Below are positions 36,831 through 49,279 of a stretch of DNA of 64,000 nt, in pieces (the stretch's first letter is position 1; the number at the start of each line of letters is the position of its first letter). Source of the DNA: Rhynochetos jubatus (lineage: Eukaryota > Chordata > Aves > Eurypygiformes > Rhynochetidae); NCBI GenBank assembly GCA_027574665.1, contig CM050654.1:31329722-31393721 (forward strand), in the 5' to 3' direction. Both the position numbers and the translations under genes were made by a program. Below the pieces are notes generated by a model that was given only the letters and a program-made list of their open reading frames with translations, was not told the origin of the DNA and searched no databases.

Positions 36831-38449
36831 TAGGGTGATGGCTGTTGACGGACAAGCAGCCTGGCAGTTAAAGGATAAAAATGCAACTGGGCTGGTCTAG
36901 TGACATTTAAAAACCGCAAGATAAAAGCCTCAGTTATTTATCACTTGAATCCCCAGATAGAGTGGCCCGCACGGATGCCGTTGCATATGTATGTGTACGT
37001 ACATAATGAGACTGGGATTTTGTTCTTCCGTAAACTGATCCAGTCATTCATGTTGGCACTGTTATAGCTGTATAAAAACAGTGTAATTGTATGATGGCTC
37101 ATCAATGCTCTGACAGCCAATGGTGGTGGCAGTGGGTGTTCCCCCAATTCATGTCTCCGAGAAGTAACAGCATAGATCCACTGCTATGATCATTATACAA
37201 TAAGCAATTATTTGCCTGTTCTTAATTTCTCAGTTCTTCCTTAATCAAGTGACTATATCACTACGTCTGTTCATGCAATAATGCATTTTTGGATACAGCT
37301 TATATGAAACAGCCGATACATTATTTATATGTATAGCATTTTCATTCCGATTTCCATTTTAAAACTCTCACTGGAAAGTTGAGGACAGGTAATATATACA
37401 AAATAATTGCAATGAGGCTATGTATTCTGCACAAAACTCAAACTTTGGGGTAAGCCAAAGCCAGGCATAGCGTAGAGGCTGCTGAGCAGGCTACCCCATG
37501 CACAGTGGTCTCTCATCTGCCCCTCTTTTTCCATCCCCATCTCTTCTGAACACCTACCAAAAAATAACCCCAAAATAAAAACAACCAAACTTCTAGCTGA
37601 TTTGTTGTAGTAACACCTTCTTAGAGTGCTGTCTTAATTTATACATGAATAGTAAATAACTGTCAAACACCTCCATTTTCCTAATACCCGGGATGATATC
37701 TTTCAACTTAGTAAATTAAATTTTAACTAATGATGTACAGCAGCCTGGGTGTTGGGAGCAGAAGGCAGTGCAGGGCTGTACGGCTGTGCTGGGGCACTCT
37801 TGGCTTGCTTTTTCAGGTTTACTGTAAAGTGGGTCGTTTGGTGATTTAAGCCTCAGGGCTAAAACACCTCACCAGTGCCTCACAACTACACATGTAATTG
37901 CCAGAAGACCCAGCTCAACCTTTCTTTCTTCTAAGACTAGCAGATGAGGCACTGAGCATAGTAGCAACGAAACCACCTAAACTAAGGTTTTGGGGTTTTT
38001 TTAATATCTGTCAACATTTAAAGATCTAATAGATAACACTTGTCTATTAGAGTATTTGCCCTAAACTCATCTTCTAGCATTTTCCTGCTATTGTTTTGCT
38101 GGTTTGTCCCCAAAGCTGTCAGTACTTCTGTTGGCCATGTGCATGCACGCATTGCTCAGAGATCCACGAATAAAGGTGCATGTAAATTATAGTCCTGTCA
38201 TGTTTCCTTGGACACTCAGGTCCTGACACCTTAATGCCATTACACAGCATGACGTCTCGGAAATCGCTGGCCAGACAAGGAAACTAACTCAACTCCTTTT
38301 AGTAAAGGGCTTGTGACTCAAAGCCATACAGTTCAGATTCTCTGAGAAGGAGAGAAATGCCATGGGGAAAGTCAGGGTATTGCATGTGAAGTGAGCTATA
38401 TCAAAGAATTTGTTTTCAAACTTCAAATCCTAAGCCTCGCTAGGGAGGG
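36831..38449. other. AT-rich stretch between two CpG-rich blocks
   Basis: About 1.6 kb without coding potential, notably AT-rich at 37,170-37,400 with motifs such as tgatcattatacaata and ttatttatatgtata. It could hold regulatory elements, but none can be named from one sequence. Confidence 0.5.
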
Positions 38450-38743
38450 GATGTACCGGTTCCTGTTCTGGGACTGGCAGAGCCCGAGCTCTAGGCAAGA
38501 CTCGTCACGATTGTTCGCAGCGGTGTTGAACTGCACCTCTGCCCAGAGCCACCTCTGCTGGAGAAACACCCTTTGCTCTGCTCTCCTGCCTTGTGCCCCC
38601 ATCCCTCAGGAGGGAGAGACGCGGCGCTGTTCCCTGCGGATGGTTTCTAGCCAGCGCAAAGCTCCGTTTTACCCGGTGGAGGAGTGTTTGGCGGAGCCCC
38701 GGCCGCCCCGCTGCGCCCTGCCCGCCGCCCGGGCCGGCTCTCG

Positions 38744-38757
38744 CCACTAGGTGCTGC
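38744..38757 (+). promoter_or_regulatory. CTCF-like motif
   Basis: CCACTAGGTGCTGC fits the CTCF core CCASYAGRKGGCRS except for two positions after AGGTG (CT instead of GC). It lies in the CpG-rich block next to a GC box. Single near-matches occur by chance, so this is only a candidate. Confidence 0.3.
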
Positions 38758-38798
38758 TAGTGCCTCCCGATGCGCCCGGGCGCGGGCCCAGCCGAGGC

Positions 38799-38806
38799 GG
38801 GGCGGG
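38799..38806 (+). promoter_or_regulatory. GC box (Sp/KLF-type)
   Basis: GGGGCGGG, a consensus Sp1/KLF site, lies in the densest part of the second CpG-rich block. Such sites are common in CpG-island promoters. No TATA box is evident nearby. Confidence 0.5.
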
Positions 38807-39230
38807 TCCAGCTCACGCCCGGCCCGCGCCGCGCGGAGCCGCCCCACTCGCGGCGTGACCAGGAGCTAGGGACTCACAGCTCAGCTGGGGGAAATGGTCC
38901 ACGCGGCGTGGGCTTGTGTGGGCAGCCGGAGGCTTGGGCGGCACGTCTGGCACCGGGAGCTGCCCGGCTGTAGGGAGCCGGGGTAAAACCGGCTCGGAGA
39001 GCGCTGCCTGGGCAAGGGGGAGCCCGCTGCGTGCAGAGAACAGGGGCCGCCGGCAACACAGGGCTGCGGAGCACGGGGAGGGCCGGGGGGGAGCTAAGCA
39101 GAGCGGAGATGCCAGCTGCAGGGAGGAGGAGCACAGCTCCGAGGGCTGGGAGGATTTAGGGCTGGGAGGACAGAAGGCGGCAGGGTAATAAATACTGCTG
39201 GGTGCTGTGGGGACAAGGACCAGAGCAGAA

Positions 39231-42200
39231 CAGAGCTCCATGGGGTAAGAAGAGATCAAACCTAGGCTTTTTGTGGAGTCAGGTCACCCAAGGACAGTAC
39301 CCCAAAGTGCAGGCAGCGTTGCGTTTGGCAGCCTGACCAGAACAGGCTGTGTTAGCCTGGGCAGATCAACCCGCTATGACTGACCTGCCAGGGCAGGCCT
39401 GCTTGAACTCAAGCTCTCCTGGGCATTCAGATAAGCCTTACTGGTAGGTGTTTTAGAGGGAGATCTGGAGGAAAATCTTGACCCTGGCCTCATCGTCCGG
39501 AGGCTAGGCAACAACATCCACCCACACTTGGTCTCTGGACCACGATTCCGCAGTAGTTGCGGTCTCATTAGAAAAGAGAGTTTGCTGTAGATGTCCAGAT
39601 CACTTTGCATAGACTGAGGGAAGGGGAAAGTGCATACGTCAGTGGATTATGCTTAAATTTAGAGCTGGGCACATATGTTGAGCCAATCACTGCCCTAGCC
39701 TACTACAAGTTTTATTTCCCTGTAGTGCTGCAAGGGGTGAAGCATGGTTGCCATGAAGAGAACAGTAAAAATATGTGCAGCAGAACAGCTTTATGCTGAT
39801 GCAAGTGACTCACCCAAGTGGAGCCCAAACTGCCCTTTCTAGATGGTGCAACATTTTCTCAAAAGAGGAAAAAATGCATTCCTAATACAACATCAGCAAA
39901 TACTCAAAAGCAATGGCATGCAGCAATACCGATAGTAAGCAGTATCCTGAATACTGATATCTGGATATGAAGCCAAATGGCAATTAGCCATAAAATATTT
40001 AGGTACATGGCTTTTTTCTTGAATTTAAAATAGGTCGCTAAATAGTCACAGTTGTGGTTTCCGGGCTCAGTCTGGTGGCGACAGTAACATTTTAATTTAT
40101 ACTAAAGAGAAGGTGAAGTTAAATCCATGACAGGAACTAATAGTCAGATGACCTGAAAGCAAAGGAATACAAATGAGGTCCCTGGAAAGAAGAGGCTGCG
40201 ATGCACAAATAGAATAATGCAGAGGAATGACTTGACACTATCACCAGAGCGACTGCATTTCACTTCTTCGGAAAGAAATGAAATGAGCTTAAATTGGGAC
40301 AACTGCTTTATTTTCAGAGAATTGTATCTAAAGCTTCCGCTGTCTAGAGACAAGTGATACACAATAGTTTCTTCCCCAGAAGCCAGGTGCTATTAATTGC
40401 CTATTTTCATATGTCACTCGACATGAAGTCAGCAAATGTCATCATACTTAGAGGCAGGCCTGAGTTTTCCCACTGAGTCTCACAGAAGTAGAAAGGTCCC
40501 TGTTTGAAGACAGAGGCTCATGAAACACAAAAGTTGAGTTAGAAAGGTGATATACCAGCAGAGAGGGAATGTTAAGCTGTGACACATGTCACCACCCAGT
40601 AAGCCCAGTGTGGATGCTAAGATGTACAGCACCTTACAGTCACCTTTTTGTTGGCAAATAAAAAGAGCAGTGAAAAATTAGTTTTTAACAACACCATTGG
40701 GAGCTTTGATACTACATCAGAAACTGCTCTTCCCCTTCCTTTAACTCAAGCTCTGAGCCTATAGGCTGTGTTTATTGGAAATTACTTCTGCCTTGAGACT
40801 GGAAGCATAAACCTAGCACTGAACACCTTTAGGGTGCTCCTAGATACATATTAGCCGAGGGACTGAAAACTTCCTTGGCAAACACAAGTGGGACTTTCTT
40901 CCCCAGGTGAGTATAGGTACCTTTACAATTAGACTTAAGCTTTAATTTAAAGGCATGTTGTTTGGCACATCAGATGTCTCACTGAACACTCTGTACAAGA
41001 GCCAGATTTGAATGGAAAGAGAATTCAGGACTGTTGACAGCTTATCTACTGACTTCATACCCAACCTTAGGCAATTCAGCTGAAGGACAGGCTCAACATG
41101 TGAGTTCCCATTACAAACTTTCCAGTAATTGCTCCTATTTAATTTTTCTTTAAACAGCTACATTAAAAAGCTTTACAGGGGCCCACTTATACAATAAACT
41201 GTTAGGTCCAGCAAGCTATGCTCTACTGAAAAGTCTGGGTCTGAATGTGAGCAGGTTTTGAAAGTATCAGCATTCCTTCCTCGACCCACTTATGTGATGA
41301 CCAATGTCTTGATAGTGCAGCTGGCAGCATCTGGTTTGGAAAACACAATTCTCAGTGTAGTGGGAAGGTGAACATGCTGGTAGAACTGAATATCTGTACA
41401 ACAGATGGTAATTCGCATGTAGCATTTAGAACTCATGACCTGGAAAGCCATTCTGAGGACTGAAGAAGTTTATAGCACTCAGTTAATACAGTGTCCTTCC
41501 ATACCTGCATGCTTTCAATGAACTTAAACTAAAACCCATACTGTGCCTACTCAGTGTGTGATATTCAGATGCTTATAATCCAGTTCAAGTCAACTGAACT
41601 TTGATTTGATGAGCTTTCAAATCTCACCCACTTTGGCTGCAGGGCTGTTTAAATGAAAAGGTCAGCAGAAAAAAAAGTGTTTTTTTTTTTTTTAATGAAA
41701 GGTTTTTTTAGTCTTCTCAATCAAAATCTGACCTGCTTTCAAAAGCATATTTTCATCTTTAGGCAGAGGCCAGTTAGTTTAAATTTTAAACCTCCATTAT
41801 TTTTTTTTCAGGTTGCCAGACAGGTATTGAAAACAAGGGCTTAGGAAAGAAACTGTACTGTAGCTTCATCTACAATGGTTGAGATTGACTCACAAAGTCT
41901 TTTCTTTCTTAAGAAAGGGGCTCATTGGAACTGACACAGGCAGATCCACAATCTTTGGTACAATTTCACAGGTTGAAAAATCTCTCCACCAATCTGAAAT
42001 GTAATCCTAACCCCAACAGCTCTGGTGCTACTTTAGGGAAGGTAGCTTAGATCTGCACATTGTAGCCGTGTGCCCTCTTGAACTGCAGTGCACCCTGCTG
42101 TGACTTGGCAATGCAATGGAAGGCCCTGCATTAGGCAAACCTCCTTGTGAAGCATAAAGAGATGGAGGTTTGGTAAACCTAAACACCAGAAAGAGGTTGG

Positions 42201-43074
42201 GTTGGCAGTTATTAGAGTGTGGCCTGTTTTTGTTAAAGAAAAACATTGGAAGAGACAGACCTGGAAACAGTAAGACCTGTTTTCTTGCAGTACCTCAGCA
42301 AAGAGACAGTGGGATACCACAAACGTTGCATTAACAGAAAGCTAAGACCACTGTCGCATTGGACTGTACACCACACTGCTTCCTAGCAGAGAGTGTCTGC
42401 TTCCCTTCACCGGCACAGCCAGGGATGTCAATAAAGAAAGATGATTGCAGCAGAGTGGGGTAGTGCACTAAGAGAGGAGCTTTCTTTGCATGTTCAGCAA
42501 TTAAACACCCTATAACTTCTCCAAAACATCACATCCTTCCTTCAGCTCAGCTATCACAGTGATATAGTGGTGGCATTTCAAATATAAGGCACCACAGCAA
42601 AGCATGCGAGAGCTTCATAGTGACTTCTGAAGGCATGCAGTGCAGCAGCACAGATCAGGGTGGTTGGAGCAGGCAGGGTCAGGTATTGAGTAGCATGCTG
42701 TTATAATTCTTCTACTCTGATAAGTCCAACCACTCCCTATTTATAAGGATATGTATAATTATATATTACTGATTATCTATTTTGTATTTCTTTTCCATGC
42801 AAAGTTGTCCATCAGAAATACCTTTTCTAGGTAGAAACATATCTAAATATGCATAATCAAAATACAACTACTATATATGCTTTTAATTAGCATAACATGT
42901 ACTGCAAAGTGTATTGTATTTTCAGTCTAGTGGCCAAAAATGTTCCATGAATTCTGGTCAACAATTATCAAGGATCCTATTCCTGCCAGATAAGCTGAAA
43001 ATTATCACTTGCTGACTAAGTCAATATGTTACCCTGCTGCTATGCCATATGGCCCTGGATGCTGAGACACAACA
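39231..43074. other. Non-coding stretch, no gene recognised
   Basis: No supported coding region. Simple repeats include A8 then T14 at about 41669-41693. No repeat family could be recognised by eye. Confidence 0.5.
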
Positions 43075-43775
43075 CAACCTCACCAAGTGACACCCAAACT
43101 GGAGGACTTGTTGATACACTGAAGAGCAGGGTTTCCATTCAGAAGGACCTCAACTAACTGGAGGAGCAAGCTAGCAGGAACCTCATGAAGTTCACCAAAG
43201 GCAAATGCAGAGTGGTGTGTTGGGGCCAGAAGTATCCCACCTGGCAGGCCAGGCTGGGGGCTGAGCAGTCAACCCTGCAGCTGGATTTTGGGCCCCACAG
43301 AAGGACACCTACTGACAACCTGGAGAGACTCCAGAGAAGGGCTGCTAAGACAATCAGGCGACCAGAGCACATGATGGACGAGGAGAGGCTAGGGCAACTG
43401 GTTTGTTCAGCCTGGAGATGAGAAGTCCAAGAGGGGATATAATTGCAGTCTTCCACTACCTTAATCCATCGGAGAAGACAGACACAGACTTTTCTTAGAT
43501 ATGCACAGCAAAAGAACAAAAGGCAACAGTAACAAGCTTGCAACAAGGGAAATGCTGATTGGGAATATGTAAAAAAAAAATCATCTCAGTGGGACTAGTG
43601 CATCTCTGAGAAAGGGGTCCAAAGGGGCTGTTCAATCTTCACCCTTGGAGGTTTTCAAAACTTGGCAATCTCAGAGCAGCCAGATCTGATTCTGAAGCCA
43701 GCCCTGCTTGGAGCGTAAGGTTGGACTACAGACCTCCAGATGTCCTTTCCAACCTAAATTTCTCTATGAATTTAC
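43075..43775 (+). mobile_element. CR1 LINE 3' fragment
   Basis: The copy opens inside ORF2 at 'ccaagtgacacccaaactgg' (the 'aDDTKLGG' segment with the aspartates lost). It continues with 'cattcagaaggacctcaact' (IQxDLDxLE) and 'atgaagttcaccaaaggcaa' with 'atgcagagt' (MKFxKGKCRV). It skips part of the C-terminal region near 43,285-43,310 and resumes at 'ctccagagaagggctgctaa' (LQRRAAK) and 'gtttgttcagcctggagatg' (LFSLE). The 3' UTR ends with 'ggttggactacagacctcca' and 'tttctctatgaat' near 43,770. The frame 43185-43421 is a remnant of this copy. It is inactive, 5'-truncated and internally deleted. Confidence 0.85.
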
Positions 43776-44559
43776 AACACAAAATCCAGTTCTATAAGAT
43801 ACTAAGTATCCTTTTCATCAGCCATAAAGGTGCTCAAAGCTTTGTTGGGGGTCAACAGAATTGGCTTATTAAAGCAGTGACCTATCTAAATCTCAGCTAT
43901 GATTTCATTCAGTAGGTAATCAGGTTAAGTGTAATCCATTATTTGATTGCCTATATATTACATTCAGATTGTCATAACAGGTTGAGATATACAAGGCTTG
44001 ATTCTCCTCTCCCTTTCTTGAAAATTGTGAGATTTAACAGTGATAGGGAAGGAGAAAAGGCAGAAAAACTGAAACTGTTTTGCCCTGAACAATGAGTGGA
44101 ACTGCTACATTTTGTGTAAATATTATCACTGAGCTATGATGCAATCATTTCTACAGTCAGCCGGCCAAACCTCACTAACATTCCTTCCTCGTCAGAACAC
44201 CTAGGGTTACTCACACAAGTAAAGGTTTGCAGGCATGCAAATTAATTTGTAGTAAGATGGTTAAAGTTCTAAATCAGGTATTAAATTACTTCTATTGTAC
44301 AAGTTTAACTTCATTTTCCAAGCTAGTCATATGCAACAGAGAAGCAAGAACGTAGGTATTCCAACTGCAGCAGTGATTAGCTGCCAGTGCCTTCTAAAAC
44401 TAGATTTGTAAGTCAGATCATTGGGAAGAGCAGTGGTTTGTGTCCTGGATGTCATGAGACCAGAGAGGTGGAATATTGGCAGAAGATTTGGTTTATTTTT
44501 GTATATTTGCTTGAAATATTTAGACAGACTAGGATAGAAATCAACTTGTAGGGTTATAA
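43776..44559. other. Non-coding stretch, no gene recognised
   Basis: About 0.8 kb of AT-leaning sequence with no supported feature. Confidence 0.5.
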
Positions 44560-44745
44560 ACCCTGATCCAGCAAAGCAAAAAAAGTAATGAGCAAGCCCA
44601 TCTCAGGTATTCAAGGAACATAAATATTGATTTATCCTTGAACAGTGGCCCAAAGTCCCATTAAAGTTCAAGGAATGACAGTGATATTGAAGGACTTTCT
44701 TAAAGGTAGGCATGTGTTTAAAGGCACTGCTAACCTGAGGTGTTT
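44560..44745. repeat. Longer palindromic interspersed element (copy G)
   Basis: The left part reads 'aaaccctgatccagcaaagc'. The middle has 'ggcccaaagtcccattaaag' with 'ttcaagg', and the right part has 'cttaaaggtaggcatgtgtt' with 'taaaggcactgctaacctgagg'. This follows the plan of an ancient amniote repeat whose ends are 'cctgatccagcaaagcactt' and its inverse, with a 'cccattgaagtcaatgg' middle. The match is by eye and the copy is decayed. Confidence 0.45.
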
Positions 44746-45054
44746 CCACTTGTATAGCCCTATGTAACGAACAGGGAGCTACCGCCATCTTTGTTAGTAT
44801 CACAGGCATTTCTGCATCTCTTTTCTGCACAGAAGCATGCTGCTGGCATTCTGATTTTACCACAGAAAATGAGCATTCCAGTATGAATTGCCTGCCTGGG
44901 TCTGATTAAATCAGAGAAGTTAGCCGCCAGTAGGGTCAGAGTGGGTTATAAGCATTCATGCTCATGAATAAGTTTATTTGGGTCTTGAAGAGACTCAGGT
45001 TGAAACGTAACAACCTCTGAACAATCTGATTGGAAACAATATCAAATTGTTTCC

Positions 45055-46948
45055 ATCTCAGCCAGACTGAGATGAACAAGGAGCTCCTGGACAAATTCAC
45101 ACACAAAAAGGAAGCCCTCAGAGGGTGGAAGCAAGGACAGGTAGCCTGAGAGGAATACAGAGAAATTGTCCGAGCAGCCAGGGATCAGGTTAGGAAAGCT
45201 AAAGCACTGATAGAATTAAATCTGGCCAGGAATGTCAAGGGCAACAAGAAAAACTTCTGTAGGTATGTCAGAGACAAAAGGAAGACTAGGAAAAACGTAA
45301 GCCTTCTCCTGAAGGGAAACAGGACACCTGGTTACCTGGGATAGGGAGAAAGCTAAGGTGCTCAACGACTTTTTTGCCTCAGTCTTCACTGGCAAGTGCT
45401 CAAGGCACACAGCTCAAGGTACAGAAGGCAAAGGCAGGGACTGGGAGAAAGAACCACCCACTGTAGGAGAAGATCAGGTTCAAGACCATCAAAAGAACCT
45501 GAGGTTGCACAAAGTCCATGGGACTTTAAGAAATGCATCCATGGGTCCTGAGGGAACTGGTGGCTGAAGTTGCTAAGCCACTACCCATCATATCTGAGAA
45601 GCCATGGCAGTCTGGTGACACTCCTACTGACTGGAAAAGGGGAAACATAACCCTCATTTTTAAAAAGGGAAAAAGGAAGACCTGGGGAAGTACAGCCCAG
45701 TCAGCCTCACCTCTGTGCCTGTCAGGATTATGAAGCAGATCCTCCTGGAAACTGTACTAATGCACATGGAAAACAGGGAGGTGGCAGTCACTAAGGGCAA
45801 ATCATACCTGGCATATTTGGTGCCCTTCTATGACAGGGTTACAGCGTTGATGGATAAGGGAAAAGAAAATTATATCCTTTACCTGGACTGGTGCAAACTG
45901 TTTGATACTGTCCCACATGACATCCTTGTTCCTAAAACAGAGAGACATGAATTTGGTAGATGGACCACTCAGTGGATAAGGAACTGTCTGGATGGTCACA
46001 CTCGAAGAGTTGCGGTCTCGATGTCCAGGTGGAGACCAGTGATGAGCAGCGTTCCTGAGGGGTCAGTACTGGGACTGATGCTGTTCAGCATCTTTGTCAG
46101 CGATACAGACGGTTGGATCGAGTGCACCCTCAGCAAGTTTGCTGACGACACCAAGCTGTGTGATGCAGTTGACATAGTGGAGGGAAGGGATGCCATCCAG
46201 AGGGACCTGGACAGGCTGGAGAGGTGGGCCTGGGCCAATCTCATGGAGTTCAACAAGGCCAAGTGCAAGGTCCTGCACCTGGGTCAGGGCAATCCCAGGT
46301 ACAGGCTGGGCAGAGAATGGATTGAGAACAGCCCTGAGGAGAAGGACTTGGGGGTGTTTGTTGATGAGAAGCTCAACAAGACCCAGAAACATGCACTGGC
46401 AGCCCAGAAAGTCAACTGTATCCTGGGCTATATCCAGAGAAGCGTGGCCAGCAGGTCAAGGGAGGTGATTCTCCTCCTCTGCTCTCGTGAGACCCCACCT
46501 GGGGTACTGCATCCAGATCTAGAGCCCCCAATGTAAGAAGGACATGGACCTGTTGGAGGGTTGGGGTTGTTCAGCCTGGAGAAAAGAAGGCTTCAGTGAG
46601 ACCTCATAGCACGTTCCAGTACCCGAAGGAGCCTACAAGCAAGCTGGAGGGGGACTTTTTACAAGGGCCTGTAGTGACAGGACAAGGGGTAATGGGTTTA
46701 AACTGAAGGAGAGTAGATTTTGATTAGATGTCAGGAAGAAATTCTTCCTGGAGAGGGTGATGAGGCACTGGAACAGTTTGCCCAGAGAAGTTGTGGATGC
46801 CCCATCCCTGGAAGTGTTCAAGGCCAGGCTGGATGGAGGTTTTAATAACCTGATCTAGTGGAAAGTTTCCCTGTCCATGGCAGGGGAGGTGGAGCTAGGT
46901 GGTCTTTAAGGTCCCTTCAAACTCAAACCATTCTATGAGTCTATGAGA
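45055..46948 (+). mobile_element. CR1 LINE, longest copy in the window (~1.9 kb)
   Basis: A 5'-truncated non-LTR retrotransposon. It starts in the ORF2 linker (LDKFTHKKEAL...) and passes [15 protein letters not shown] and [10 protein letters not shown] to the RT fingers ([33 protein letters not shown]). From there it runs through the full palm and thumb ([45 protein letters not shown]) and the C-terminal region, into a 3' UTR with 'ggtctttaaggtcccttcaa'. It ends in ATTCTATG AGTCTATG at 46930-46945. The usual 'GPDGIHP' segment is damaged, and at least one frameshift and several stops are present, so it cannot mobilise itself. It has no endonuclease domain. The flanking target site is not identifiable. 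Confidence 0.92.
45715..46536 (+). pseudogene. CR1 ORF2 fragment with intact RT catalytic core
   Basis: A 273-codon open frame within the CR1 covers RT palm and thumb. Catalytic aspartates of motif A (D58 in YLDW) and motif C (F142-A-D144-D145) are present, and SxPEGSVLG replaces the normal PQGSVLG in motif B. The ATG at 45715 is not a natural start, because the upstream fingers continue in another frame (45533-45733). The shift lies around 45,680-45,690 in 'gacctggggaagtac', where CR1 normally has an extra base (DPGNY). The frame ends at a stop (46534-46536) before the conserved C-terminal segment. It is a transposon relic, not a host gene. Confidence 0.85.
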
Positions 46949-48959
46949 TACCAGTCAGTACCTTTCCCTCCCTCAGGAGCTTTATCCTTTACTGTTTGTA
47001 GGTTTATCTGTTAATGCTCTTCCTGGTTATAGGCTCTGACTTGAGCTCTCATTAATAACCTCTTAAGAATACTACATCAGGTAAACAAACATATCAGATG
47101 CTGAGCTGAAGCACCAGTACTCACTTCAAACTGTCATTTGCTCCTGACATAACAAGAGAAAAGATTATGCAGCCTTAATACCAGTAATTTTTCACTGCAC
47201 AATTCAAAACAAACTTTGTCTTTTGGTGCCACATTGCTACAAATGGTGGCACTGAGAGTTCATGAAGTTCAGTGATGGGCACTGAAACACATCCTCTACC
47301 TGACTAGATGTCTTGCATTATATCCACTTGGGGTTACTCAAACCTGTTCAGTTGATGATCTTGAATAACAATGTTAGAGTTTGGATTCAGCTACCAAAGT
47401 TTGGGAGTGTTTGAATGCGAGGTCTGAATAATCACATCTTTTGATAGAGCCAGCTGTGAAGAGCAGCTGAAGGTCTTAAATTTATGAAAGTTCAGGTTCA
47501 CTTTAATCCAGATGTTCATCTGTAATCCAGCCCTAATTCTTCCTCTGAACAGGAGTAAACCAGGCAAGATCTTTGCATAGGCACTCAAGCAATTAGCAGT
47601 TCAGTTTCCAGGCAGTCAGTTTAGCTGATTCAGCAAACACAGCAATTCTCAAACTATAATCTACTAAAACCTCTGCTGTCACAGTGGTAAAGCACCTGTC
47701 AGTCTCAGAGCTTGATGTCTTGGTGCTGCTTGGAGCTCAGGTCAAGATTCATTTAAGATTTCCAAACACTTTTTCTCTTTTTTTTTTTTTTTGGAGCAGC
47801 TAAAGTCCAGAATAAGCACGTCTTTGATGTCTTTCTGTGTCAGGTACCTTTGACGAAAATCCAGCTATGAGCAAACTTTCAGACAGTGCTGAAAACAAGA
47901 GGGCAACAAACAAGTGAGAGGAGAGATCCAACATGCGGAGCAGCCTGGAGAGAAAACTAAAGGTCTGCATGCAACAGAAAGAGTCCACAATAACAAGTGT
48001 AAAGTCCCAACACTTCTGTCAAGCGAGTGTATGTAGTATTCTTCACGCACAGTGTTCAAACCGTTCAATAGTGGATCATGCAACAGCTGCTGGTTTGCAG
48101 CCCAGAAATGACTGCATTTCAGTGGTAGGCAAAGGAATCCCAATAGCTCCTGAAGTGCTTGGGCATTTTGCTAGGTAGAAAGGAGTAAAAAGTACATAAA
48201 GAAATATGTTTCTAATTTATTACCTTTTACACAGATACGTGCTTTATGGGGAAGGCATGATAGAACTAAAGCAATCTTATCTTTAAGGCTCACCCAGGAA
48301 TTCTTTAAGGTCACAAATTGTAGGCTGTATACTTTGAAGAACCACATTTTGCTGCTCAAAATGGGAACAGCAGCAGGCCAGCTAGTATGAATGGCAGCTT
48401 TCTTCCCATGTTCATGTGCTGTAACTTTAGTATGGATGTTGTCTAAACTTAGATGTGAGTTGCCATGGGATTCCATGCCCTGCTTATTGTTTGCTGTGTT
48501 GATACACTGACACATCCAGAGGTGATTGTTCACATGTCATCAGAAATGTTATAACGCCTGATTGGTATTTTTAAGTACAAGCAACTAGCTAAGTGATAGA
48601 GGATTCCTGTCTCCTATGCACAGGAGGATAAAAAGGGATGGCAGGGGAGAGAGGGCTATGTTCCAGATAAAAGAGCAGGAAACCTGAATTAATTTGTGGA
48701 AGCAATAACATTTTTGTCAGTTATTCCTCTTTCCTGAAGGATGGAACCTCACCGATTGAAAGATGCTCAGGTCAGATATGCTTTCATTTGTCAGCTAAGT
48801 TGGTGAAGCCCTTGTAAAACCTGAAATCACATGCCCTTCATACACACTGTTGTTTTTCATGGCTGCAGTCAGCCTAGAGTATAGGAATTGTCATATGTTA
48901 TCAACTTGGCAATCTGTTCAGATCAGTATCCTCTCTATTAGCAGCTTAAGAGGGCAGCG
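46949..48959. other. Non-coding stretch, no gene recognised
   Basis: No supported gene. A T15 run lies at 47778-47792. Frames up to 120 codons (minus strand 48171-48533) have no recognised domain. Confidence 0.5.
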
Positions 48960-49265
48960 CCATAATATGATACGTATATCTTTTTCTCTTCTTTAAATCT
49001 GAAATTAATCTCTTGAGAGACTCAATTCTTCCCTGGAGCACACGCTTTTAAATCTCTCTGAAACCTGACATAAATTATGCCAAATCTGGGCAATCTTGCT
49101 GTAACATAACAGACCAAAACCTCTTCAATCCCTTTAAGATCTTGGCCTCAGTGGCTTCCTGTGACAGTATGTTCCACGGCTGAAGTACATGCTCAGTAAA
49201 AATGCCTATTTTTATCCGATGCTTCCTTTTATGGAATTCTCTGATATTTAATTTCTTGTCCAGTT
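48960..49265 (-). repeat. Old CR1 LINE fragment, reverse orientation
   Basis: Read on the plus strand, 'tggcctcagtggcttcctgt' with 'gacagtatgttccacggctg' and 'aaaaatgcctatttttatcc' matches the inverse of the CR1 3' coding/UTR block: 'tggaactcattgccacaagatatcactgaggcca' preceded by 'aggaagtattttttcac'. Further left, 'ctcttgagagactcaattctt' matches the inverse of the 'gaaactttc' end region. It is ancient, with no open frame. It is the only clear minus-strand CR1 seen. Confidence 0.5.
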
Positions 49266-49279
49266 AGTGTAGTAGCATA

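Larger units (their letters stand above)
38450..39230. promoter_or_regulatory. Second, smaller CpG-rich block
   Basis: G+C and CG dinucleotides rise again, most densely at about 38,680-38,850. The block contains a GGGGCGGG GC box at 38799-38806 and a CTCF-like motif at 38744-38757. It may be an alternative promoter, a separate non-coding RNA promoter, or an enhancer or insulator. Frames of up to 148 codons on both strands are composition artefacts. Confidence 0.6.

Noticed and set aside
38813..39259. 148-codon minus-strand open frame in the second CpG block
   Set aside because: Pro/Ser/Leu-rich with no motif, and it overlaps a 90-codon frame on the other strand.
45996..46392. Minus-strand frames of 90-109 codons
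   Set aside because: They are antisense shadows of the CR1 reverse transcriptase frame.
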